The notes under the pieces are model-generated. The model was not told the DNA's origin. It worked only from the letters and a program-made list of their open reading frames with translations, and made no database searches. This document shows, in pieces, positions 46,867 through 57,938 of a DNA stretch of 64,000 bases (positions within the stretch are counted from its first letter, which is position 1; each line of letters begins with the position of its first letter). The stretch spans positions 10,386,910 to 10,450,909 of the forward strand of contig OY720350.1 in the NCBI GenBank assembly GCA_963082975.1, given 5' to 3'. A program made the position numbers and the translations under genes. The stretch comes from Labia minor. Its lineage: Eukaryota; Arthropoda; Insecta; Dermaptera; Spongiphoridae.

Positions 46867-47165
46867 ATATAAATTATACTATATATGTATAAAAAGTAAT
46901 ATTTAAAAAATAAAATACATATTCCCATTAATAGAAAATATTTTGCCTGGAAGAAGTTAGCCACCCACTTTTCGATTTTTTCAAATTTCTCCATTGTGCT
47001 AAATTATGCTATGTTGTGCGGAGTTATGCTAGGCTAGCACAATTTAAATATCAAATTTTAATACTATGCCGTAATTATATTTTGAGTTTTTAATGAAAAA
47101 TGCCGGTGCGCAATGCTTCAATCAAGAATAAAGTACTTTTAATATTTGAATTTTCACCAAACTAA
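46867..47165. repeat. Continuation of duplicated 18.4-kb block
   Basis: Matches 18708-18937, including GCCTGGAAGAAGTTAGCC and TGCGGAGTTATGCTAGGC. It has about 66 extra bases near 47040-47105 and ends in the left half of the 9-bp-TSD element. Confidence 0.85.
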
Positions 47166-47800
47166 AAGTTGTGAAATGGGACAAATGTTTGTATTCTTTT
47201 TTCATTTACCATCTTTGAGTCAGTATAAATAAAAATACGATATTCATTTATTAACTATAATATATATATATATGAATGAATAAGACGAAACAAACGTTTT
47301 GTTCCAGAATTATGTCTTTTTACACAATGGTGTACATTAATATGTAAAGTTCTTTGTTCGTTTTCAATATCACCGCGGCGGTAAAAGACAATGGGGTGGA
47401 TGCGCGTGAGCGTGTATTTAATGTTTTTAATGAATATGTAAGAAGTGAGCAAAGATCTTGGCCGTAGTGGATGATGTTGATGATGATGATGATGCTTAGC
47501 ATAATGCATTAATCATTGTCAAACGTTGACAAAAAGTCGGTCTGATAATCAATCGCTGGAGTGGACCAATTAGGCACAAACTCTCCTTCTTTGGAGTGCT
47601 CGAGATTAGAGCAACGAACAGGGCGTAATGCCTTTAACACCTTTCACAAAACGACATTCGTTTCATCATTTAGTGGTTCAAATCAGATCATTATTTCCAT
47701 TCTGGGAAGAGCGTCAAAATCCACTCGATTCGGTCATCAATAACAACTCAAAATAGGAAACCATCTTTTGTTTCATGTGGCATTCTAATCTTGTCTTATA
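47166..47800. other. Unique sequence, no firm gene
   Basis: 47380-47760 is less AT-biased. The frame 47561-47743 (DQLGTNSPSLECSRLEQR...) and reverse frames near 47255-47509 (His run from a GAT repeat) are open, but no domain or splice support is visible. Confidence 0.35.
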
Positions 47801-47803
47801 ATA

Positions 47804-48246
47804 CGAAGGTGGGGTGAAAAGTTTACGGCCTGACCAAGAAAAACGATGTTTTTAAATTTTTTTTTTTTTTTTGCTTTATTTTTCAACATTCAAGATAGCT
47901 GAGACCTGTACGATGTCAGCTGAACGTGTGCGAAATATTTTGCACAACCATTTGAATATGGAAAGCTGTGTGGAAACCTGTAAGATCAAAAACTGCTTAG
48001 AAAAAAACCATATCTACCGACAATTTGGCGCTGTAAGAGTAATCCAAACGAATTTTTGTGTAATTCATAACTGTTGATGAGAATTAAATTAAATCAAATT
48101 TAATTAATTAATTAATTAAATTAATTAGAACACCGTTATGATACATGTATCAGTGTTGATGGAGATTATGTTGAAAAATATAGCAAAAAAAAATTTAAAA
48201 ACATCCTTTTTCTTGGTCAGGCCGGAAACTTTCCACCCCACCCTCG
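47804..48246 (+). mobile_element. mariner deletion derivative with transposase relics
   Basis: Inverted ends of about 55 bases with four mismatches (CGAAGGTGGGGTGAAAAG; right end CTTTCCACCCCACCCTCG), flanked by TA at 47802-47803 and 48247-48248. At 47913 a frame reads MSAERVRNILHNHLNME, the second helix-turn-helix region of mariner transposase. Near 48134-48190 RYDTCISVDGDYVEKYSKK is the C-terminal end. The catalytic D,D34D core between them is gone, so the copy is dead. Confidence 0.88.
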
Positions 48247-48248
48247 TA

Positions 48249-48760
48249 ATGTACATATACAAATAATACAATAAATACTTTATATTTATATATATATGTA
48301 GAAAAATATAAATTTATAAATTTTATACATTTTATAAATATCAATTATTCAATTAAATAATAAAAAAAATCGTTAAATAGTTTAAAAACAAATTATCTTA
48401 TTAATTTAAAAAAAAAATTGTAAAAAATAAATAAATTGTAACCGAGAGAGATCTAAAAGACAAATATATTTTATATTTTTGTATTTTTAAATGTATTTTA
48501 TATTTATTTAGAATATTGAAGGTATATTTAGAGATAATAAAGAAAAAAAAAATTAATTATTTTATTGCAGGGAATATTATAATAATTACTTAGGAAACAT
48601 ATATTATAAAATATCAATTATTAAATGGTAGAAGAAACAAGTTCATACTTTCATAACTAAAATTATTTTTAAATAATTTTCGCACAAGCAATGATTAAAA
48701 AATTAATTATGATACTTATATTAAATTATTTATTCAATATTAATAAATTGCATCTATTTA
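48249..48760. other. AT-rich filler
   Basis: No feature seen. Confidence 0.5.
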
Positions 48761-48764
48761 TCTC

Positions 48765-49161
48765 TGTGGCCATACGGAACTCGAAAGTTCTTGGCCGCAG
48801 CAACCACACTTCTCCACACACCCACAGAGTCTTTGGTCATTCAAGCGGACGTTTCCCAATCGGTCTCCCCACCAATATATTTTTCGTCATTCTTTCCTCT
48901 CCCATTCTAGCCACATGCCCTGCCCATCGCTATCATTTCGATTTTATAACCCTAACTAACTATTTCTGGAGATGCATAGAGGTCATGCAATTCCTCGTTA
49001 TGCAGTCTCCGCCATTCCTCGGTGTGACTTCATCTTTCTTTCTCCCATAAATGCTGCAAATACTCTAATCTACTCTCGTCTCCTAGAGTCATAGACCATG
49101 CCTCACACTCAAATAATACAACCTGCAAAATAATTGTTTTATATATTTTAATTTTGAGCCC
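48765..49161 (-). pseudogene. Non-LTR retrotransposon C-terminal relic
   Basis: The reverse strand reads, in shifting frames, IKIYKTIILQVVLFECEAW, then EWRRLHNEELHDLYASP, then RVIKSK (two stops) RWAGHVARMGEERM and NILVGRPIGKRPLE. This is the conserved tail downstream of the reverse transcriptase in RTE/Jockey-type LINEs of arthropods. At least one frameshift and several stops make it non-functional. The catalytic part and 5' end are absent. Confidence 0.88.
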
Positions 49162-49593
49162 CTTTGATAATAATTTTTAATAAATTACATACAAAATAAT
49201 AAATAATACTATTAATTAATAAAACTTTTTCTTAAATTCAACTGATAATGATAAAGATATCAAATGAGAGGTAATTTTTTTTTATTTTATTTTTTTTTTC
49301 TTCAAATGTTCGAAGAAAGTATATTAAGCAGTTCATCGAATCATAAATTATTTTGATTTTATTGGAAATATATGATTATAAATCCTTTTACAAGTTTAAA
49401 AGAACAGTCATACATGATAAATGTCACAAGATTGTTGACAGATTAATGAGATACGTATATTATCATCACAAGTAAATATAGAAACAAATAAAAAGTTTTA
49501 AATTTTAAAAAGTATTTTTTTTAATGCTAAGACAGAGTATTAATAAAATATTTTTTAATAAAAACAATTATTATTAATGAATAATAATATTAT
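49162..49593. other. AT-rich filler
   Basis: No feature seen. Confidence 0.5.
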
Positions 49594-49863
49594 TAAGGTG
49601 ACCAACCGTCCTCCTTTAGGGAAGCCAGTCCTCCATTTGTAAGCTCTGTCCTTTTTACCGACCGACGATAGTAAGGTCGGTTCGGACCTGGCCACAGGTC
49701 AACTTATTTGTAAGTGTCCTCCTAATTGACCTTCTTTTTGATATCTGTCCCGGTTTTTGAAATATTTAGGACAGTTCGTACTTTTTTTTCAAAATTTTTT
49801 CAATTTGCTTCTAAAAAAAAGGTAAAATGTCCTGATTTGGTGTTTTCAAAATATGCTCACCTT
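49594..49863. mobile_element. hAT-like MITE, gtgacc type, perfect TSD
   Basis: TAAGGTGACCAACCGTCC to ATATGCTCACCTT, flanked by AATATTAT (49586-49593 and 49864-49871). It contains the 52-base C element at 49657-49708. Confidence 0.85.
49657..49708 (+). mobile_element. Minimal family C element (two ends only)
   Basis: ACCGACCGACGATAGTAAGG is fused directly to TCGGTTCGGACCTGG and the rest of the 3' hairpin, ending AACTTATT. Five T precede it, and the host hAT continues on both sides. It shows that about 20 bases of the 5' end and 32 of the 3' end can be found as a unit. Confidence 0.9.
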
Positions 49864-49957
49864 AATATTATGAATGAATATATGTTAAAGAAAACGTGGC
49901 TACAATGAAAAAATAAACTAATCCAAGAAGTTTTTTTAATAATAAAGTAATCAATAC

Positions 49958-50018
49958 ATTACATTAATAGATATATTAAAATTATTTGAAATTGTTTCTG
50001 TAGCTGGAAATTAATTTA
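49958..50018 (+). mobile_element. Family C 3' internal fragment
   Basis: ATTACATTAATAGATATATT through GTTTCTGTAGCTGG matches the region upstream of the C 3' repeat. Neither end is present. Confidence 0.7.
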
Positions 50019-50076
50019 ATAAAAATTTCAAGTATTAGTATTTTATTTTTTATTTTTTAACATTATCACTCTATAC

Positions 50077-50370
50077 CAGAGGTTCCCAAATTTGTCTGGT
50101 TTGCAGCTCCCTAAATAATCGCATTTTTTCCGAGGCTCCCTTAATACATCCGATTTTTATATACATTTTTACTCTCTTGAAAAATTGGAAAACTTTTCTT
50201 CCCTCCATCGGAAATGTTTCAGAGCATCGCAAAATCACCTGACCTTTTTTTTAGAAACAAATTGAAATAAATTTAAAAATAATCGAAAATGTTCAAAAGT
50301 TTCCCCACAAAATCATCTTAACTTTTTTTTTAGAACCAAAAATTTCAAGTATTAGAAAAATTTTTCGCGG
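50077..50370. mobile_element. hAT MITE, cagaggttcccaa type, lost right end
   Basis: Left end CAGAGGTTCCCAAATTTG. The interior matches 36297-36557 and is expanded by related segments. The right terminus is missing, yet CTCTATAC occurs both before the left end (50069-50076) and at 50371-50378. Confidence 0.7.
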
Positions 50371-50378
50371 CTCTATAC

Positions 50379-51394
50379 TTAATATACTAAATCCAAAATA
50401 AATAATTAAGAACTCAAATAAACAAAAAAATAAATAAATAAATGTATCTTATCACGAAATTATTGTTTTGTATTTTGTCCAAATGCCATGGGATTCAATT
50501 CAATTGCTTATAAATAAAATGTCCTCCTCTAATCATGTTCTTTTCAATTGAGCCTAATAAAATATATAAACATAAATATATATTTATATAAATGATAAAA
50601 TAATCTACAATAGATGTCGAAAATAAAAAAAAATAAAAAGCAACACTCACCGACCGAGTGACATGGCTATCTTACCTGTATATATACTCATATATATATA
50701 TATATAACTATACATTTCAGTTAATTTATACCGCATATAAACATAACTTCAGCAAATGTGTTTGCGTGCGACATTTACTTGAAGTTTATTTTATTGGCCT
50801 GCATCTTATTCGCTTGGCTTCACTCCTCATTTGGATCTTGTTGCGAATATAAAATATGATATAATAAATGAAATTATAAAAAAAAAAAAAATTATATATA
50901 TAAATAAATAAATAATAAAAATCAAAAAAAAAAAATGTTTTATAGTATTAAATTAAGGAATGGAATAGTTGAAATTATTTTTTATTTATTTATTTTTTTT
51001 TATATATATAAAATAGAATTACCATAAATTTGATTTGAATTTGAGCTCATTAAGATTATGAATTTTTCTACAGTTGAAATTTCTAACTGGATATATAAGA
51101 AACTAATAATAAACTAGGAATAGTTATCTTAATATTTTTACAACTTATATATACCATACGAGCCATATAAATATTTAACATTTTTAATATAAAATTTAAA
51201 AGTTGAAATTTAAAAATTGAAAAAAAATAACAAAAAAAAAACAATAATTAAAAGTTTGTAATTTCATTCCACTTTGAAGTTCTTTATTTCTAGCCTAAAT
51301 TTTGAATATAATATTCGTTTTTCATAAAGACTAACAAAATAATACCTACATGTTTTAACTAATTGATTTTTAATTTTATAAATATTTCGATCAT
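50379..51394. other. AT-rich filler
   Basis: (TA)n patches near 50690-50706 and 51001-51010. Nothing gene-like. Confidence 0.5.
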
Positions 51395-51850
51395 GCTTGT
51401 CTAAAGTTCGGCCCACGGGCCGAATGCGGCCCAAAACCCTTTGAGATGTGGCCCAAACGCAAATTATGAAAATATTTAAATTTGCTAATTTCTACTAAAA
51501 AAAATTAATGTTTGCAATATTTTTCATGTTCATTTATAATTATATACATATGTATATTTAATTCAAATAAAAAAATTATAATAAAAAAAAGTTATATATT
51601 TTATTTTAATAAAACTATATATACAATAAAACCTCTCTATAAGGACATTCTCAAAACACTGTTAAAAACAATGTTTATTGTGACTTAAAATGAATGAAGT
51701 AACTACTAGACGTATCCTTATAGAGAGGTTTTACTGTAATTAATTTGATTTCCATTTGTTGAAAAATATTTATGTGCGGCCCAGCATTTTCTTATTTTTT
51801 TTTTTTTTGCAATGTGGCCCTCGAATGATCATAGTTTAGACTCCCATGAT
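51395..51850. mobile_element. Possible hAT relic (ggcccacgggcc type)
   Basis: CTTGTCTAAAGTTCGGCCC on the left and TAGTTTAGACTCCCATG on the right are partly inverted. CGGCCC/GGCCC-rich motifs sit at both ends (GCGGCCCAAAACC, GTGGCCCTCG), as in hAT families with this theme. No clear target duplication. It contains the MITE at 51624. Confidence 0.5.
51624..51736. mobile_element. Tc1/mariner-type (pogo-like) MITE
   Basis: Ends CAATAAAACCTCTCTATAAG and the inverse of CAGTAAAACCTCTCTATAAG (22 bases, one mismatch), flanked by TA. 113 bases in all, nested in the relic at 51395-51850. Confidence 0.88.
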
Positions 51851-53187
51851 TTAGATAATAGGTATTTGTCAACATAAAAATTACCAAGTTCTAATAATTA
51901 ATTTGATTCAAAATTTGGTTGAAGGATGTAATGAACGTTTGAATAAAAGTAAGACAAATTATCTAACTCCCAGGGGTGAAATGAAAAATTTTCAAATTTT
52001 CAATACATGTTATTTCCAATATATTTTAGAAACGTTTATTCTCTGATTATAATATTAATAATAATATGAAAATAATTTATAAATCTATCGTTAATTGTGA
52101 TTTGTTGCAAGATAAATAGATAATTTTTAACTTTAAAAAAAAAAACAATTCCACAAATAATTAAAAAAGAAGAAGATATGTTTTCCATGCATGTCCTTTT
52201 GTGTTGTTTTTTTTTATCTTCTTATGCCAATTTGATCATAGAATTTAACAAGATTCTTCTTGACATTTTTCCTTTTTGTTTTTTTTTTTTTGTTTTTGTT
52301 ATTTTTTTTTTTTTTGTTTCCATTTATGAATCTATCTCGCTTGCTCAATTCTAGAAATAATAAAAGTAATACGGGGATGATCCCTCTATTCTCTTGATAC
52401 TTTCAGTTTTCATTGTGACTCACTCAATCCTTAAGCCACGCGCTCCGGTTAAGACATCTCATTCACGAACAGGCTATTAATTTTCACATTAGTCTCACTC
52501 CTCTCAGGAAGAGCCTCCAAACATCATCTCTCGTGTCTTTTGAATGTTTACTTCCATTGATTCCATCGAAGGAAACATTAACAAAAATTTGTTTAGATGA
52601 AGAATATTTTCAAAGAAAATTGTCCCCCCTCCCACCCCCCTAGTGTGTGATTATATAATTCTAAGAAATCGTTTTCATGTTACTTACTACTAGTGAAGTA
52701 AATTGATGATTTCGATCATGAATAATGGATCACCAACGCAAATGTATTTCTTTCCATAGTAAAATTTAATTAAACAATAAACATCAATGCAAAAGCGATG
52801 CGATGTTGTCAGTTGATAGAAGAAATCTTCGCCCAAGAGTGTGTGAGTTTGCACTCCCCTCTTATCAAGATCGATTGAAAAAGCAATGACATTCCAATTC
52901 CTTAACGCACTAATTGAACAATCTCATCCTTATCTTATGAAGAAATTTCTTTAATTACTTTAAATGAAAACATATTGGTTAAATGAATTTATCTGACTAG
53001 TCACTACTTTGATTGAGAAGAAGAACCAATCTAGATTATAGTAGTATATAAGAAATGATATACTTATATGTAGGCTAATATTTTTGAATTAATCAAATAC
53101 TAATAATTACCATGATAACAATAAATACATTATAAGAAAATAAACCTGACCATGGATAAATTATTCTATTTTTCTGGAAAATATAAA
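51851..53187. other. AT-rich with one richer unique patch
   Basis: 52370-52560 (GCCACGCGCTCCGG, CAGGAAGAGCCTCC) is closed in all frames and could be conserved non-coding DNA. Long T runs at 52278-52315. Confidence 0.4.
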
Positions 53188-53391
53188 GGCACCACAGGGT
53201 AAGAGGTTAGCGTAGCTGGCTCACATTCTCGTGGTCCCGGGCCTGGCAAGGGAATTTCTCTAGCTGGGGTCTAGGGGCGAAGTCAATCCAGTCTCGGGAT
53301 TACCATTGAGAAAACTAGTTGATAGCGCCTCCGATCAAGAAAATCAAGATAAAGGTCGATAGGGTCCGTTCTACTGATCATAACACCTAAT
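53188..53391 (+). mobile_element. tRNA-derived SINE, 3' truncated
   Basis: GGCACCACAGGGTAAGAGG, TTAGCGTAGCTGGCTCACA, CCCGGGCCTGGCAAGG, then a diverged body ending at CATAACACCTAAT. It lies 290 bases before a second SINE in the same orientation. Confidence 0.8.
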
Positions 53392-53478
53392 CAAAACAAG
53401 TTATTTTTGTTTGTTTTGTTTTTGTTTTTTTCTTTCAAAAAAGACAAATTCATTTTAAAAAAAATATCTATCCATAAG

Positions 53479-53745
53479 GGCGCCATTGGGTGTGTGGGTA
53501 GCGAACCTGCCTCACATTCACATGGTCCCGTGTTCAAGTCCCGGGCCTGACAAAGGAATTTCCCTAGCTGGGGTCAACCCAGCCTCCGAGAACAACATTG
53601 GGGAAAAGCTACTTGTTAGCGCCTCCAATCAAGAAAAACAAGATAAAGGTCGATAGGGTCCGTTCTACTGATCATAACACCTAATTGATATAACCGACTT
53701 GATAGGCGTTGTCCTTGCATAAGACATACAAAGTCAGAGGTTTTT
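53479..53745 (+). mobile_element. tRNA-derived SINE with good A and B boxes
   Basis: TGGGTAGCGAACCTGCC (A-box region) and GTGTTCAAGTCCCGGGCC (B box GTTCAAGTC). The body GTCAACCCAGCCTCC is slightly deleted. Tail GTCAGAGG plus T. About 90 bases of 5' flank are shared with the copy at 58754. Confidence 0.88.
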
Positions 53746-54290
53746 ATTTTGTTTTTTTTTCTGAAAAATATTTTATTACAGAACTCAAAACATCTTAATA
53801 TCACAAGAAATTTCGATTTTTCCAAATTAATATTAAGTTAAGTGTTAATACGTAGTCCAAAGTAATTTTGAAATAAAATTTTATCATTTCATCAATTACA
53901 AATATTGAGAAGATTAATTAAATAAAACTTTAACGTTCTGATGAGACGATATAATTTAATTTCAGATTGTATTTTCGCCTTGAAAACATAATTTATGTAC
54001 CACAACACAATCAATCTACATTTTTACTAACGAAAAAGTTAAAAATAAAATATTTAAAAGATTTGTTTGGTATTAGACAGGTTAAAATAATGAAAAGCAA
54101 CATATTTTTTTATAAATATGTATGCCGAAATCTTTTTATTAATATTTTTCTTAAATAATCAAAATAATTTATATAAGTTAGATTCAATAGTTCATCTGGC
54201 TTTTATATAATAAGTTTATCTAGTCAGTTTTTAAGATTGAAATTTAGAAAAATTCAAAAAGTAATAAATCGTTATGGTTAAAAAAAAAAT
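53746..54290. other. AT-rich filler
   Basis: No feature seen. Confidence 0.5.
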
Positions 54291-54690
54291 TCTAATATGC
54301 AGCACCACGACTATAAATTGACTAAAGAGAGAGATGGGGGGAGGGGGTAGCGAAAGAGAGAGAGGAGATATGTGAAGCCCTTAGGAAGTGATCGTGATGG
54401 GGATCACTTTGCGTGTTGGACTGATGTAACCGCACACCCGCATAGTTCAACTGCGGCTGTTACCAGTTGCCAGTTACCAGTTACCAGTTACTAGTTACCA
54501 TCACCATCTGCACTTGGAGATCACTTTCACTGTTTTCTCGTCCTCGGCAATTTCATTAACGAGTGGTGCACGCAAACCAGAACACGAAGAACGTCAATCA
54601 ACCGAGTGATGCAAAAAGGTCACAGGTCGGGACCATCGCCAATGAATAAACAATTGGTAAATGACGGCGGTATACACAAACTTAGACCTT
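54291..54690. other. GC-richer unique island
   Basis: Purine-rich GAGAGA/GGGGGAGGGGG at 54326-54368, a palindromic GTGATCGTGATGGGGATCAC segment, and a short CCAGTTAC tandem at 54464-54500. All frames are interrupted. A regulatory island is possible. Confidence 0.45.
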
Positions 54691-55102
54691 ACTTTTTTTT
54701 GAATTAACCGAGTAGTGCAATGAAAAAAAAAACAACAGATTATCGCTAAGAATATAAATCTTCAGATAAAAAAAAAACGAGTCAAATTCTTCCTGAAATA
54801 TTCATGATTTATGATTTGGATCAGGCTGTTGTTGAAGTTGTTAGCTGTCTCCTAAAAAACATCGGTTACTAATTAAACTTGGAAATGATTTATTTTTATT
54901 TGAATATACTTTTTCAGCAACTGAATTAGTATTTTATCTTTATATTGGTTAAAAAAAATGTGCTGATATCTTTGAAATTAAATTTGTAAAATCATTTTAT
55001 GTAAGTTTATATACGAGTATATTAAATTTTTCTAATTTATTAGATAGAAATTCCGATATATAGTTGAAAAGTTACTTAATTATAAAATTATATTTTTATA
55101 AT
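54691..55102. other. AT-rich filler
   Basis: No feature seen. Confidence 0.5.
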
Positions 55103-55689
55103 AATAAGCTGGAGTGTCTCCACTCGACTATCTCGAAATTTGAATTGGTTTAAATAACAAATATTAATTTAAATTAAATTTAATTAATCATAAATTATAA
55201 ATTAAAATTAATAAATAATATTTATTAAACCAGCGCATGTTTGGCACCACGTCACGTGTTGGTGCGTGTGATTTGCAATGTTAAAAAATTAATTCCGATA
55301 CTTTCAGCGATTCAATCAAGCTGAAATTCTATATATAGCAGTTTTATACAATTTTTAATCATGTGAAAAATTATCTAACATATATCTTTATTTTTACGGT
55401 CAGTTTAGAGGAAAAAAAAAATCAAAACGTTGTAGGTTGAGCTACATTTCTCAAAAGTTGATAGAAAACTACGAATTTAATGCCCGTATACCAAATTTCA
55501 TGATTCTAGCTTAAACCGTTTATTCGTAATCTTGTCTACATGCATACACTTACACACACACACATACACACACACAGAGAGAGAGAGAGACATTTTTCTC
55601 AACCTTAGTGAAAATGATTCAGGAACCTTCAAAACGTATAAAAACATCAAAATCTCAACATCAAAGTTTTTCGTGATCGCAATACTATA
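55103..55689 (-). mobile_element. Helentron-like family A, lost 5' terminus
   Basis: Reverse 3' end AATAAGCTGGAGTGTC with intact hairpin, then ACTATCTCG. A CACACA/GAGAGA microsatellite sits near 55553-55590. It ends at GATCGCAATACTAT without the outer GCGAGATAGT. Small internal deletions remove the CCGGAAGAGGG motif. Confidence 0.88.
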
Positions 55690-56200
55690 CCCGAATTTCA
55701 ATTTGATGGAAATTGTATTTTTAAAATTCGTTTTTAATTGAAATGAAAATAGAAAAGTATAAAATTTAAACATTATTTTCAATCCTATACATACATAAAT
55801 TCTATATATATCACAAAGAATTTTAATTTTATTTCTATTTTTGACACAATATTAAAAAACTATTTATCAAGATATTTAATCCTGTATACATGTATATATA
55901 CTCGTATATACAATGAACAATTAAAGTAAGACTTAATAAGATCGAAGCTATTATCTTGTACGTATTTATTTATTTATAATAGTGAATCGAATGAAAATTA
56001 ATTAAAATTGAAAAATATAGGGCAGGATCCAATCAGTAGTTAGTATAATCTAAACCGTTAATCGATAGAAATATAAAAATTCATAAAATCAATATAAAAA
56101 GCAATTAATACATCTTATCTTGAAAGAAAACTTTTAAATCTCTTGCCCACTAACACACCATCAAGGTTGTTTTATTATTAAATTTCCCGATTATATTTGT

Positions 56201-56244
<44 letters not shown>

Positions 56245-56674
56245 TCTATATATTATATATATTGTTCTTTATTCCACAATAAGGTCAAAATAAACATGCA
56301 TAATGGTAATTTAAAATTATCTTATTTATTTTATAGAAAATAGAAAAATAGGGCGTCACACCTGCCAATTCTGTGAATTTACAATCACGTAATCACGAAG
56401 TAATTCTCCTGTGATTCTTTTATACTTCACTCACGTTTATAATGCCATTAATCAAACCTTCTTTGGCTAAGTTATAACTTCTGTAATCTCTCAAAAAATA
56501 ATAAATATTAGTTAAACCATTAATATTCCTTAGAAACTTGATTAGTCAAATATTTTCATATTCTTTTTCTAATTTAATTTGAATTTAAGTAATTTCTTAT
56601 TGGTGATTAGAAATAAATAAAATACAATTAAAGGAATCCTTCAATGGTTTAATTTCATTTATGATATTCTAGAC
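55690..56674. other. AT-rich filler with (TA)n
   Basis: (TA)n near 56199-56236. No gene-like sequence. Confidence 0.5.
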
Positions 56675-57657
56675 CTTTCTCAACCTTTTTTACTTTCCCG
56701 CATACTTCATATAAGGGAAGTATTGGAATCGTCAAAAATTTCGACTTCGAGATTTCGATAGATCTTGACGTTTTAGACCTCCCTGAGTCAGAAAATACCA
56801 TTTTTCGAATTATGTCTGTGTGTATGTATGTATGTATGTATGTATGTAATGTCTGTAAGCAAATTTACTCAAAAACTAATCAAGCTAGGACTTCGAAATT
56901 TGGTACACCGATATTATTCACAGTTTGTAGATTTCTATCAAAATTTCGTCAAAATCGGTTAACCGGAAGTGGTACTTTACCTACACTGGTTGCGTTTACC
57001 TTTCAAGTAAAGTACCAGTTTGCTTCGAGATATTTGCTTCATATTTTGTATATAGATTTAAAAATATGAAAAAAATTCAGATACCAAATTTCATCATGAT
57101 CTGAATACCGGAAGTGACATTTTACCTATACAAGTAGCGTTAAGTGTAAATTATAAATATATATAATAGTGTTAAACCATTTTACATTATAATTTAAATT
57201 AATTAGTTTGTTTATTTTTATTGTTGTTAAAACATAATAATAATAACCTAATTACCTATTTATATGCGGGAAAGTCTAGGGGAGGACACTCCCGAATTTT
57301 TTTTACCGCGGCACACTTTTAACGGTTTAAAAATTGGGGGCACACAAATAAAAAGATAATTGTAAAAGTTCTCCACATTGAAAAAAGTGGTCCCAAAAAC
57401 GGTTTACCTTATTTTTTGAACCATATTGAAAGAATTTAGAAAAAAAGTCGGAAATGTTAAAGAACCTAGTCCCAAAAACGTTTTACTTTTTTTTTTAGAA
57501 CTAAAGTGAAAAAATTTAGAAAAAAAAGTCGGAAATGTTTAAGAACCTAGTCCCAAAAACGTTTTACTTTTATTTTTAGAACCAAATTGAAAAAAATTTA
57601 GAAAAAAAAGTTTAAGTTTGAAAATCTCGCGGCACAGTAAAGTGTTGAGAATCACTG
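56675..57657. mobile_element. hAT element split by a B element
   Basis: The left end is decayed (CCTTTCTCAACC) and the right end is GTTGAGAATCACTG. Flanks TTCTAGAC and TTCTAGAA (7 of 8). After the B insertion the hAT resumes at TTTACCGCGGCACAC. Its right half has three similar segments built around CCCAAAAACG and AAAGTCGGAAATG. Confidence 0.8.
56692..57297 (+). mobile_element. Helentron-like family B, near full length
   Basis: ACTTTCCCGCATAC after six T. Then GGAAGTATTGGAATCG, a (TATG)n after ATGTCTGTGTG, GAAATTTGGTACAC, CGGTTAACCGGAAGTGG, TATGCGGGAAAGT, and hairpin GGGAG-GACA-CTCCC. It ends in a T run where GCTTATT has decayed to GAATT. The best reference copy of B. Confidence 0.9.
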
Positions 57658-57665
57658 TTCTAGAA

Positions 57666-57905
57666 TAAAGAAAATGAAAGCAATTCAAAAACAAAGAAAA
57701 CTAATAATAAATAAAAAAATGAAAGATTTGTGAACGGAATTTTTATTAATACAAGTTTGATATAAGTAAATATACTGGTGGGTGTAAAACTGTAATTGTT
57801 TTTATACTAAACTAGTATTTAATTGGACAGATGCATTTGCTCACGTACATACAGATATCATCGTAAAAATGTCAAAAAAGTATACCTGGAGGATTCTAAA
57901 TTGTA

Positions 57906-57938
<33 letters not shown>

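Noticed and set aside
48691..49050. Plus-strand ORF of 119 residues
   Set aside because: It is antisense to the LINE C-terminal relic, which is recognisable on the minus strand.
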